Of a DNA stretch of 8,440 bases, positions 1 to 7,800 are shown one piece after another (the stretch's first letter is position 1; each line of letters begins with the position of its first letter). A program made the translations under genes and the position numbers. Under the pieces are notes generated by a model. It was not told where the DNA came from, did no database searches, and saw only the letters and a list, made by a program, of their open reading frames with translations. Source of the DNA: Betaproteobacteria bacterium (lineage in GTDB: Bacteria > Pseudomonadota > Gammaproteobacteria > Burkholderiales > Burkholderiaceae_C); assembly GCA_009923345.1 (NCBI GenBank), contig RFTR01000083.1, positions 1-8,440 on the forward strand. The letters run 5' to 3'.

Positions 1-94
1 TTCGCTCCGTAGCAGACAAAGCTTTAAGCCATTCGCGTACAGGCTCATTGCCACTGTCTGATCTGAAGAAACTTGCGTTTAATATCGGTTTCAT
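1..94 (-). CDS. Partial RelE/HigB-type toxin (phage Gp49-like family), N-terminal end only
   Basis: The reverse strand reads 31 codons from ATG at 94-92 to the window edge. The protein begins MKPILNASFFRSDSGN and continues EPVREWLKAL. The run of FFR, an acidic/serine residue, GNEPVREWLK and a following LSATER resembles the N-terminus of the Gp49-like/HigB branch of RelE-superfamily toxins, which are roughly 100-120 residues long. In that family the toxin is a ribosome-dependent mRNA interferase and its gene usually precedes a HigA-like helix-turn-helix antitoxin gene; both the rest of the toxin and any antitoxin lie outside this window. No clear ribosome binding site precedes the start. The start codon overlaps, as ATGA, the stop of a short 23-codon reading frame. 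The catalytic C-terminal half is not visible, so activity cannot be judged. Family call from a short but characteristic segment. Confidence 0.7.
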   Translation of the reverse strand, partial: MKPILNASFFRSDSGNEPVREWLKALSATER

Positions 95-100
95 ACTTCA

Positions 101-129
101 AATGTACCATCTTTGATACGTTTTGTCAA
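101..129 (-). promoter_or_regulatory. Candidate sigma-70 promoter for the toxin gene
   Basis: On the reverse strand a perfect -35 hexamer TTGACA (129-124) is followed after exactly 17 bases by TACATT (106-101), a 4 of 6 match to the -10 consensus. Only six bases separate the -10 from the toxin ATG at 94, so the expected transcription start falls on or next to the start codon. That predicts a leaderless or nearly leaderless mRNA. The hexamers and spacing are seen directly; promoter activity is inferred. Confidence 0.45.
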
Positions 130-293
130 GTGTTGAATGAGCTGAAATTTTGCTTCTGACATTCGAAGACAGGGCCAGGGCTCGAACCACCAAGGTGGAA
201 AAGTTCGGATCTAGCGAGGTGAGCTCACCAATACCGACAAAGCCTCTTGTCTAGGCCAACCCCAGGCCCATGTGAAAGCTAGGGTCTAGAAAT

Positions 294-323
294 TTGCATA
301 ACAAGTACTTCTTGTAATGTATA
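294..323 (+). promoter_or_regulatory. Weak candidate promoter with internal dyad upstream of the kinase gene
   Basis: TTGCAT (294-299) and TGTATA (318-323) are separated by 18 bases and could be a poor sigma-70 promoter for the kinase-regulator operon. The spacer contains the dyad ACAAG-TACTT-CTTGT (301-315), placed where an operator would act. Both hexamers match the consensus poorly and other AT-rich hexamers up to 383 are equally possible, so this is only a suggestion. Confidence 0.2.
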
Positions 324-383
324 GAAATATTTTCCATATCCAGCATGATAGGCTTAATGTTTAAGCACAGTCATAGTTGATAT

Positions 384-2279
384 ATGCAGTTTCTTAGGGG
401 CAAGTTGTTGTCATTGATTAAAGCCATAGTGCTGTTGGCTGCGATCGCTTTATTCAATTTCAGTTTTGCCAGTTCTGTTGACCATATCAGCGATCGCGCC
501 TATTGGATGGATACCTCCGGACTTGCAGGCATTAGCCAAGCGCAGGATCAAAGCTTCACCCCATACCAAGGAGTGCTTAGCAAGGGTTATACAGATGCCG
601 CCATTTGGGTGAAGTTGACAATCAAAGCCCACACCACCTCAGGCCATGCAGACAAATTGGTATTGCGTATACGACCAATTTATCTGGATGAAATCCAGTT
701 GTTTGACCCACTAGATACATCAAATACCGTACGAAAGTCCGGGGATCAAACCAATTATTTGTCTGCGGAATATGAGTCTTTAACCCATACTTTTGTCATC
801 CCGATGGTTACTCAAGAGCGTAATGTGTATTTACGATTGAAAGCAACCAGCACGGTATTGATGACTGTGGAAGCACTCACCCCGGACGACATGCTCAAAG
901 CTGAGCATCACATGTTGGTGACATATTTTGCAGTCATGTCCTTGATCACCGTTTTTTTAGTCATGGTGTTTTTCAATTGGCTTAATCACAGGGAATCTTT
1001 GTATGCGGTGTTTGTTGTCAGACATTTGATTTATTTGATTTTCACGGCAGCATTTTTTGGCTTTGGCCGATTGTTTTTGTCAGAATGGATCGATCCCTTT
1101 TGGCTAGACAGAAGTTACAACTGGCTTGTGATTGGTGCTACCGCGTTTTCCATCTGGTTTGAATATTTATTTTTGAGCGAGTATCGCCCGCCGCTATGGG
1201 CCAAACGATGCATGCAAACCCTGCTCGGGACTTCAGCCATCATCGCCGTGCTGATGATGTTGGGGATGACAAGGAGTGCTCTAAAAATCAACATGACCTT
1301 GAATGGACTGTCCATATTTAGTTTATTGGTTCTTTCAGTTGCCATCATCAAAGACCAAGATGCTGAATCATTAACTACCAACTTGTTAATTAAAAAAAGG
1401 TATGTGGTGGGTTATTACTTTGCGCTGAATCTGATTTTGTGGGCCAGCGTCCTGCCTGCATTGGGTGTGATTCGGGGCGATGAATTCGCCTTGAATGCAT
1501 TGATTTCTTACAGTCTGAGTTCAGGTATCTTGATGACAGTGCTGATGCAAATTCGGTCTAATCAGCTCAAGCAAAATAATTTGCAATTCAGCAAAGACCT
1601 GCTTTTATCAAAACAGCAGGTTGAGCTGGAAAAAATCAAGAGGGAAGAGCAAAGCCAGCTGCTTGCCATGTTGATGCATGAAATAAAAAATCCCTTGTCG
1701 GTGATCGATTTAGCGCAACATGCCGACACCAGCCAAGAAACAAAAAACTACGTCACTCGCAACGTTAACACTATCAAAGACATACTAGATAGGTGTCTGA
1801 GCGCGGATCGCATTTCTAATGGGAAATTGGACATATTGCGTGAATCTGTGAATTTGAATCGCTTGGTTGAGGAGGTATTGGCAGATCAACCTGATGATAT
1901 GCATCGTTTAGAGTGGCATGAACCATCAATGGCCATGGTTGTAGTTACGGATGCTCAATGTGTACGTATTGTGCTGAATAATTTGATTGCCAATGCCCTA
2001 CGCTATGGAGAACCAACGCAACCAGTCATCGTCAGCATGAATGGCATTCAAGATTCGGCCCAAGTTTGCATCTCAGTCAGCAACAAACCAGGAATATCAG
2101 GTTGGCCAGATCCCAATAAGTTGTTCCAAAAATACTATCGAAGCACAGGCGCTAAATCTATTTCCGGTACAGGCTTAGGTCTTTTCTTAGTCAATAGCAT
2201 TTCCATTGCTATAGGCGCGACTTGTCGCTATGCACCCGATGACAAACACATTCGGTTTGAGTTATGTCTACCTCATTGA
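384..2279 (+). CDS. 7TMR-DISM sensor histidine kinase
   Basis: Membrane sensor kinase that would autophosphorylate on His and pass phosphate to the adjacent regulator. A signal peptide-like segment (residues 8-30, ending SFASS) is followed by a periplasmic domain, about 38-170, resembling 7TMR-DISMED2, a beta-rich fold suggested to bind carbohydrates or other small ligands. Seven hydrophobic segments follow at about 176-198, 206-230, 246-265, 277-297, 303-323, 339-362 and 370-390, matching the 7TMR-DISM architecture. A charged, probably coiled-coil linker (393-425) leads to the HisKA H-box MLMHEIKNPLSVI with His432. The ATPase part has an N-box (NNLIANALRYG, 532-542), an F-box (LFQKYYRS, 580-587) and a G2 box (GTGLGLFLV, 595-603). 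The G1 box is atypical: NKPGISG at 567-573, with Asn where DxGxG has Asp. The ATG lacks a clear Shine-Dalgarno sequence, but the signal sequence begins right there, supporting this start. The gene end overlaps the regulator by 16 bases. The ligand is unknown. Confidence 0.93.
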   Translation: MQFLRGKLLSLIKAIVLLAAIALFNFSFASSVDHISDRAYWMDTSGLAGISQAQDQSFTPYQGVLSKGYTDAAIWVKLTIKAHTTSGHADKLVLRIRPIYLDEIQLFDPLDTSNTVRKSGDQTNYLSAEYESLTHTFVIPMVTQERNVYLRLKATSTVLMTVEALTPDDMLKAEHHMLVTYFAVMSLITVFLVMVFFNWLNHRESLYAVFVVRHLIYLIFTAAFFGFGRLFLSEWIDPFWLDRSYNWLVIGATAFSIWFEYLFLSEYRPPLWAKRCMQTLLGTSAIIAVLMMLGMTRSALKINMTLNGLSIFSLLVLSVAIIKDQDAESLTTNLLIKKRYVVGYYFALNLILWASVLPALGVIRGDEFALNALISYSLSSGILMTVLMQIRSNQLKQNNLQFSKDLLLSKQQVELEKIKREEQSQLLAMLMHEIKNPLSVIDLAQHADTSQETKNYVTRNVNTIKDILDRCLSADRISNGKLDILRESVNLNRLVEEVLADQPDDMHRLEWHEPSMAMVVVTDAQCVRIVLNNLIANALRYGEPTQPVIVSMNGIQDSAQVCISVSNKPGISGWPDPNKLFQKYYRSTGAKSISGTGLGLFLVNSISIAIGATCRYAPDDKHIRFELCLPH

Positions 2280-2953
2280 ATTTGGTTGTTGTTGAAGATA
2301 GTGACGATTTGCGAATGTTGCTAAAAAATGCATTGCGCACTGAAGGTCATCATGTTGTTGCATTGTCATGCGCAGAAGAACTTGAAGATCATTCGGGTAT
2401 CGATCAAATTGATGCATTTTTGATTGATATCAATTTACCTGGTGAGGATGGCTTCAGCTTGGCAAAGCGTATTCGTCACGTACATACTTTGGCTGGCATC
2501 ATCATGCTGACTGCCCGCTCTACCCTTGATGACAAGCTGAATGGCTATGACTGTGGGGCTGATATTTATTTAACCAAACCGGTTTCCTTGCCGGAGTTGT
2601 TTGCAGCGCTTCGCAGTTTCGCCAGACGCCGCATGGCAACACTCAAGCAGGCCAGTCCGGACAGTTTAGTATTAAATAAGTCAGAGTTACATGGTTGTGA
2701 GGGCGTAGTGAAGTTGACCCCACAAGAGACGGTGGTGCTGACCTGTATGGCTCGTGCACCTGCGTGCAAGTTAGAAACATGGCAATTTGCAGAATTGCTG
2801 CATATGGAATTAGACGAAGCTTTTAAAGCCAACCTAGCAGTGCGCATGGTGCGGTTGCGAAAAAAAATGGTGGATGCAGGTGCAAAAGGCACTGTGATTG
2901 AATCTTTGCGCAATGTGGGTTATCAAATAACCACATATATTGAAATAATTTAA
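2264..2953 (+). CDS. OmpR/PhoB-type response regulator
   Basis: DNA-binding regulator, very likely the partner of the preceding kinase because the genes overlap by 16 bases. The receiver domain (about 5-120) has the acidic pair Glu11-Asp12, phospho-acceptor Asp55 in LIDINLPGEDG, Thr83 in MLTAR and Lys105 in LTKP, so all canonical phosphorylation residues are present. The C-terminal domain (about 130-227) fits a Trans_reg_C winged helix: LTPQE at 151-155, recognition-helix region NLAVRMVRLRKKM around 190-202, and the terminal wing ESLRNVGYQI at 213-222. The total of 229 residues is normal for the class. The ATG at 2264 places VVVED at the usual distance from the N-terminus; it is translated from within the end of the kinase gene, with only a weak TTGAG upstream, so translational coupling is likely. 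The next gene on the strand is a TpsB transporter, a plausible target, though no operator could be identified. Confidence 0.93.
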   Translation: MSTSLNLVVVEDSDDLRMLLKNALRTEGHHVVALSCAEELEDHSGIDQIDAFLIDINLPGEDGFSLAKRIRHVHTLAGIIMLTARSTLDDKLNGYDCGADIYLTKPVSLPELFAALRSFARRRMATLKQASPDSLVLNKSELHGCEGVVKLTPQETVVLTCMARAPACKLETWQFAELLHMELDEAFKANLAVRMVRLRKKMVDAGAKGTVIESLRNVGYQITTYIEII

Positions 2954-3038
2954 TACCAAAGTAGAGATTTGTAGTCTGCGGTAATAAATCTTTCAGAGTT
3001 TTTTAAAGAATTCAACTGGTGAAACTTTGGTCAGTTGA
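2954..3038 (+). other. Short spacer between regulator and tpsB, no clear terminator
   Basis: This AT-rich 85-base spacer holds a weak dyad, AGATTT...AAATCT, followed some bases later by a T run (GAGTTTTTT). The T run is not adjacent to the stem, so it is a poor intrinsic terminator. Read-through from the regulator into tpsB is therefore possible. No confident sigma-70 promoter was seen. Confidence 0.4.
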
Positions 3039-3040
3039 AT
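3010..3040 (+). repeat. Inverted repeat (hairpin) spanning the tpsB start codon
   Basis: ATTCAACTG (3010-3018) is exactly complementary to CAGTTGAAT (3032-3040), giving a 9-base-pair stem with a 13-base loop. The right arm includes the first two bases of the tpsB ATG at 3039-3041. In mRNA this would bury the start codon and the region just upstream, suggesting translational control; as DNA it could be a dyad binding site for the adjacent response regulator. The repeat is seen directly and both functions are inferred. Confidence 0.55.
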
Positions 3041-4694
3041 GATAAAAAAATCTTTCTCATTTATACAGCTCTTGCTTGTGTGCTTCTGTGCTACGGAAGC
3101 GATCAATGGTGTGGCAGACACGCCCAAGATAGATGCAGGTTCTTTATTGCATCTAAACGAACAAGAACTCAAAAATGCAAAAACGCTTGCATTGCCCCCT
3201 GTGCCAACCTCCGCGCCATCACCTGTTACAGAAGATGGTGGTGCAACAGTTGAAGTTCGCAAATTTGAATTTGCAGGCAACAAACTCATTGGCAGTGCCC
3301 AACTTTCCGAAGCCTTAGTTCACTATGCCAACCAAACCCTGACTTTGGCGCAATTGAAAGATGCCAGTAACAGGGTGATCAATGTCTATCGATTGGCTGG
3401 GTGGACTGCACATGCTTTTCTGCCCAAGCAAGAAATCGCCGATGGGGTGGTTTTGATTCAAATTGTGGAAGCAGTTTTTGGCAAAGTTGTGATTCAAGGC
3501 GACGAAGCTGAGCGTATTCATAAACAACGCTTGTTGGGCATGGTGGAGTCAGCTGTTCCCAAGGGGCATCCCATTCAAAGTAGTAATGTAGATCGTGCCT
3601 TGCTGTTGATGGATGACTTACCCGGTGTGAGCGTCCTTGGAAATTTGATTCCAGGCGATCAAGAGGGTGAAACCAATTTGGTCATTAGTGCCAAGGATGA
3701 TCCTCTTGTGACTGGCACAGTGGTGATAGATAACCAAGGCTCACAGTCAACCGGCACAGGGCGTTTAGGTCTAAACCTCAATGTTAACAGCCCCTCTCGC
3801 ATGGGAGATATGTTGTCATTCAATGCGTTAAAAACCGAAGGCAGTGAATATTTGCGCTTAGCCTATAGCTTACCCGTGGGCTACGGCGGTTGGCGCGCAG
3901 GACTTCATGCCTCCAACATGAATTACGAGGTCATTTTCGGCAGTATCTCCTCTGCAAAAGTCAACGGAAAAGCATCTACCAGCGGTTGGGACATCAGCTA
4001 TCCCTTGCTCCGCAGTCAACTCAGCAATATCAATTTGACAGCGAGCTACGACTACAAACAATTCGAAAACAATCCGAGCAATTTGATCTATTCAATCAAT
4101 GTTTATAGCTCTGCCCTAAGCGCCACTCAAATAGATAGCTGGGCTGGGGGTGGTATGAATTCTCAAACCATGAGTGTGACTTCTGGTCGTACAAGCAAAG
4201 ATGGTCGCTACAGCAAACTCAATCTGAATGCCAGCCGATTGCAAAGTTTAACTGCAGAGTGGAGTGTGTTGGCGACGGGTGGTGCGCAATTCACACAAAA
4301 CAATTTAGATTCCTCAGAGAAACTTTATTTGGGTGGCGCAACCGGTGTTCGTGGCTACCCCTCAGGGGAGGCCGGTGGAAGCGAGGGGAACACCTTCTCA
4401 TTAGAGTTAAAGCGGCGTATCAACAATGAATTGACCTTGGGTGCTTTTTATGATTACGGCAGAGTCAAAGTTAATCATGACAACAATCTATCCTCGCCTG
4501 CCAATCCCAACAGCTACGACTTGCAAGCTTATGGCTTTGCTTTGGATTGGCAATTCAAGCCTACTGTCGACCTCAAAACCACGGTGTCCAGACGTATTGG
4601 CAGCAACCCACTTGCAGTCAACTACAACGGAAATGACAGCGACGGCACACTGAAGCAAACGCGCTTATGGGTCAGTGTGACGGTTGCCTTTTAA
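3039..4694 (+). CDS. TpsB two-partner secretion transporter (FhaC/ShlB/HecB family)
   Basis: Omp85-superfamily outer-membrane pore that would export the TpsA protein encoded just downstream. A signal peptide (hydrophobic 8-19, likely cut after TEA or GVA near 21-26) precedes a segment with a helix-like stretch (EQELKNA) and a proline-rich linker (about 52-63), comparable to the FhaC H1 plug and linker. POTRA1 spans about 71-144 (KFEFAGN, then YRLAGWTAHAFLPKQEI and ending QIVEA). POTRA2 spans about 145-219 (VVIQGDE, then DRALLLMDDLPGV). The beta-barrel runs from about 220 to 551. Conserved barrel motifs are GVRGYPSGE at 436-444, containing the VRGY tip of loop L6, and FYDYGRV at 470-476. The chain ends in Phe551, as expected for BAM-assembled barrels. 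The length of 551 fits the family. The stop lies 9 bases before the tpsA start, so the two are co-transcribed. The start codon sits in a hairpin stem and lacks a clear Shine-Dalgarno sequence. Confidence 0.95.
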   Translation: MIKKSFSFIQLLLVCFCATEAINGVADTPKIDAGSLLHLNEQELKNAKTLALPPVPTSAPSPVTEDGGATVEVRKFEFAGNKLIGSAQLSEALVHYANQTLTLAQLKDASNRVINVYRLAGWTAHAFLPKQEIADGVVLIQIVEAVFGKVVIQGDEAERIHKQRLLGMVESAVPKGHPIQSSNVDRALLLMDDLPGVSVLGNLIPGDQEGETNLVISAKDDPLVTGTVVIDNQGSQSTGTGRLGLNLNVNSPSRMGDMLSFNALKTEGSEYLRLAYSLPVGYGGWRAGLHASNMNYEVIFGSISSAKVNGKASTSGWDISYPLLRSQLSNINLTASYDYKQFENNPSNLIYSINVYSSALSATQIDSWAGGGMNSQTMSVTSGRTSKDGRYSKLNLNASRLQSLTAEWSVLATGGAQFTQNNLDSSEKLYLGGATGVRGYPSGEAGGSEGNTFSLELKRRINNELTLGAFYDYGRVKVNHDNNLSSPANPNSYDLQAYGFALDWQFKPTVDLKTTVSRRIGSNPLAVNYNGNDSDGTLKQTRLWVSVTVAF

Positions 4695-4703
4695 GCCACG
4701 CCG

Positions 4704-4862
4704 ATGAACCGGGTTTTTAAAACGATTTGGTCGGTTGCTACGCAGTCGTGGCAAGCCGTTCCTGAGACGGCCAGGACATCGGGTAAAAAGAGCGTCAAAT
4801 CACGCACAACTGGTACAGTGGTATCGATGTCACTGGGTTTAACACTGGGTGGTGCAGGGGCC
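4704..4862 (+). other. Extended signal peptide (ESPR plus Sec signal) of TpsA
   Basis: Residues 1-53 combine an ESPR-type N-terminus (MNRVFKTIWS, then TQSWQAVPETAR) with a basic n-region (GKKSVKSR), a hydrophobic core (VVSMSLGLTLGG) and a small-residue site AGA before Gln54. ESPRs occur in large beta- and gamma-proteobacterial TpsA proteins and autotransporters, where they slow Sec export and limit periplasmic misfolding. The cleavage position is inferred. Confidence 0.8.
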
Positions 4863-7800
4863 CAGTCGCCCCCGCCACCGGCCAGCACCCAGTTGCCCAT
4901 GGGTGGCAGCGTGGCACGCGGCAGCGCCACCATCAGCCAAACCGCCACCGCCCAAGCAGCGGCCATGACAGTCAACCAAAGCAGCCAACGCGCCATCATC
5001 AACTGGGACAGCTTCAACCTCGGTACCGCTGCCAGCATCAACTTTGTGCAGCCCAATGCACAGGCCGTCACCCTGAACCGCGTCAACGACAACAACCCCA
5101 GCCAAATCTTTGGCCGCATCACATCCAACGGCCAGGTGTTTTTGAGCAACCCCAGCGGCGTGTACTTCTCGCCCACAGCGTCGGTGGACGTGGGTGCATT
5201 GGTGGCCACCAGCCACGGCATCAGCGACGCCAATTTCATGGCGGGCAATTACCAATTTGAGCGCAACGGTGCGACAGGCAAAGTGGTCAACGAGGGGCGC
5301 ATCAGCGCGGGGCTGGGCGGCTATGTGGCCTTGCTCGCCCCTGAGGTGCAAAACGCCGGTGTGGTGCTGGCCCGCGCGGGCACGGTGGCCTTGGCCGCGG
5401 GCGAGGTCATCAGCTTGCAGGTGCAAGGCGGTGGCTTGGCGGGCATCACCACCACGCCCAACGCCATTGCCACGCTGATTGAGAACAAGCTGGCGGTGCA
5501 AGCGCCCGATGGGCAGATCATCTTGTCGGCGGTGGCACTCAACAAACTGCAAGCCGGGGTCATCAAAAACAGCGGCAGCTTGGAGGCCAACAGCCTGGTG
5601 GCCAAAGGCGGCAAGATTTACCTGGAGGCCGACGACATCACCCTGGCCGCCACCAGCCGCATCGAAGCCAAAGGCCCCACGGGCGGCGGCACCGTGCTGG
5701 TGGGCGGTGATTGGCAAGGCAGTGGCGAGATGCGCCAAGCCACCAAGGTGACGATGGAAGCCGGGGCCCGCATCGATGCCAGCGCCACCGACCAGGGCGA
5801 CGGCGGCAAGGTGGTGTTGTGGAGTGACATCCACAACGCTGACAGCGTGACCCGGGTGAACGGCAGCATCCAGGCCGAGGCGGGGCCCAACGGGGGAAAT
5901 GGTGGGCAGGTGGAGACATCGGGCCATCGCTTGGAGGTGGGAGAGGCAGTCGTCAGCGCCCAATCGTTCAAAGGCAAAGATGGCTTGTGGCTGTTAGACC
6001 CTTACAACATCACCATTTCATCCGGTGCCAATGCCAGTACCACCAATGCCAGCAATACATTCACGTCCTCTGCTTCCGGCGGCGTGGTGAATGCCACCAC
6101 CTTGCAAAATGCCTTGGCAACCAGCAGTGTCACCGTATCCACCACGGGCGCAGGCACAGATGCGGGCAACATCACCGTATCAAGCGATTTGTCATGGTCC
6201 TCCAATAAAGTGCTCACGCTGACTGCGAATGGCGGCATCAATGGCACTGGAAACATTGCAATGTCTGGTGCATCTGGCACAGGCGTGGTTTTTAACCAAG
6301 CGGGTAACTCGATCTATTCCGGCAACATCAGTGGTACCAATGCCACGGTCACTAAACAAGGCGTTGGTGAATTGACGCTGAGCGGAAACAACACTTATGG
6401 CGGTATTACGACGGTCAGCGCAGGTACCTTGAAGATAGGCAGTAGCACTGCATTGGGCGCTGCTACCAATTCAACTGACTATACGGAAATTGCAACCGGT
6501 GCCACCTTGGACTTGAACAGTTTCTCGCTGAACGAACGCCTACTCATTTCCGGCACCTTGACCAACAGCAGCGTGAACGCCGTGACGGCATACACCGGAA
6601 CCACACAGCTGATTGGGACCGTTGGCACAGCAGTGGTGATTCAAGCAGATGCCGGGGCCATCAATTTGGCTGCAATGCTGGGTGTGCCCCCGAACGGCGT
6701 GGAGCTCGGTGGAAGCACAGGCGGCTCATTCAGTGGAATCATTGGCGCCAGTAATTCAAATCAACCCAAAGTGACAAAAAATGGCAGCGGAACATGGGCA
6801 TTCAACGGTACCGAAAGCTATTTAAGAGATGTTTTAACTATTCAGGCGGGCACTTTAAAGCTAGGCTCTCTCAACACCAATTTCTTTGGCAACATCGTGA
6901 CTGGCGTCAATATCAGCACGGCGGGTGCAGTGCTTGAAATGGCAAATAACAATGCCCTTAATGTAACCAAACCAATTTATGGATCGGGCTCTGTCCTCAA
7001 AAGTGGGGCAGGTACTTTGACACTGAACAGCTCATCCAATGCCTACAGTGGCGGCACCACAGTCGCCAATGGCATTTTGAAAGCGGGGACTGTTTTTGGC
7101 GGGTCAAGCTCAGCCCATTTGGGCACTGGCCGTGTGACGGTCATGTCTGGCGCTGCACTCGATGTACAAGGTAACTCTTTGTCCGTCCCGATCACCATCA
7201 ACGGAACAGGCATCAACAGTGGCGGTGCTTTGACCAACGGCACATCAGGCACATCGGATGTCACACTTTCAGGTTTGTTGACTTTGGGCAGTGACAGTGC
7301 CATCGTGAACAACGCCAGTGGCAACTCTGCCCTCAAACTCACCAATGTCGGCACCATCACAGGCAATGGTTATGCATTGACCTTGGGCGGAAGCCAGGGC
7401 GGCACCATCAGTTCCATCATTGGAACGGGGAGTGGCAGCATCACCAAAACAGGTGCGGGAACTTGGACATTGAGTGGGGTCAATACATTCACTGGCAACG
7501 TGTTTGTGAATGAAGGTTATTTGATCGCCAACAATTCCAACGCTTTAGGAACTGCCGCTGGTTACACACAGGTCGCCTCTGGGGCCTCCTTGGGCATTGT
7601 GGGGGCAACCGATTTTACGGAGCCACTCAATCTCAGTGGGTTTGGATACAGCGACACCGTGGCGGCACTCCATAGCCAGACGACAGCAACCCTGAATTAC
7701 ACGGGGACCATGACCTTGACTGGCACAACCCGTATAGGTGTGACCTCCGGTAAAACACTGAATATCAAAACCTCGGTGGATAACGGTGTGTATGACATTG

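Larger units (their letters stand above)
95..383. other. Intergenic region between divergent toxin and kinase genes, with several small dyads
   Basis: I see no convincing gene here. The reverse strand has a 23-codon frame (162-91) that ends in an ATGA overlap with the toxin start. Short inverted repeats cluster in 162-315: TTCGA/TCGAA (162-166, 182-186), CCACC/GGTGG (187-191, 194-198), the 12-base perfect palindrome GGTGAGCTCACC (218-229), and ACAAG/CTTGT (301-305, 311-315). The segment 170-290 is visibly richer in G+C than 290-383. T-loop-like strings such as GGCTCGAACC and GTTCGGATC do not fold into a tRNA, because flanking bases fail to pair as a T-stem. The AT-rich part next to the kinase should hold its promoter. 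Confidence 0.6.

Noticed and set aside
170..215. Possible tRNA or tRNA remnant (GGCTCGAACC, GTTCGGATC)
   Set aside because: The bases flanking these T-loop-like strings do not form a five-pair T-stem, and no anticodon arm or acceptor stem could be placed on either strand.
441..497. Two GCGATCGC octamers 49 bases apart (HIP1-like)
   Set aside because: Only two copies occur, both inside the kinase coding sequence, and nothing else suggests a cyanobacterial origin; chance is sufficient.
2960..3006. Intrinsic terminator after the response regulator
   Set aside because: The AGATTT/AAATCT stem is short and AT-rich, and the T run is separated from it by several bases.
3039..3120. TpsB as a lipoprotein (cysteines at residues 15 and 17)
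   Set aside because: The residues before each Cys (LLV-C and VCF-C) do not fit a lipobox, which needs Gly, Ala or Ser at -1; the segment fits an ordinary signal peptide core.
3035..3253. Short plus-strand frame overlapping the 5' end of tpsB
   Set aside because: It is in another frame from tpsB, starts with TTG, and gives no recognisable protein; the tpsB frame has a signal peptide, POTRA domains and a barrel.
4839..5963. Long 374-codon open frame on the minus strand
   Set aside because: It lies entirely antisense to the TPS domain of tpsA, where high G+C and third-position bias remove stops in other frames. Its product is an unstructured Gly/Ala/His-rich sequence with no recognisable motif, and further shorter overlapping frames appear in the same place.
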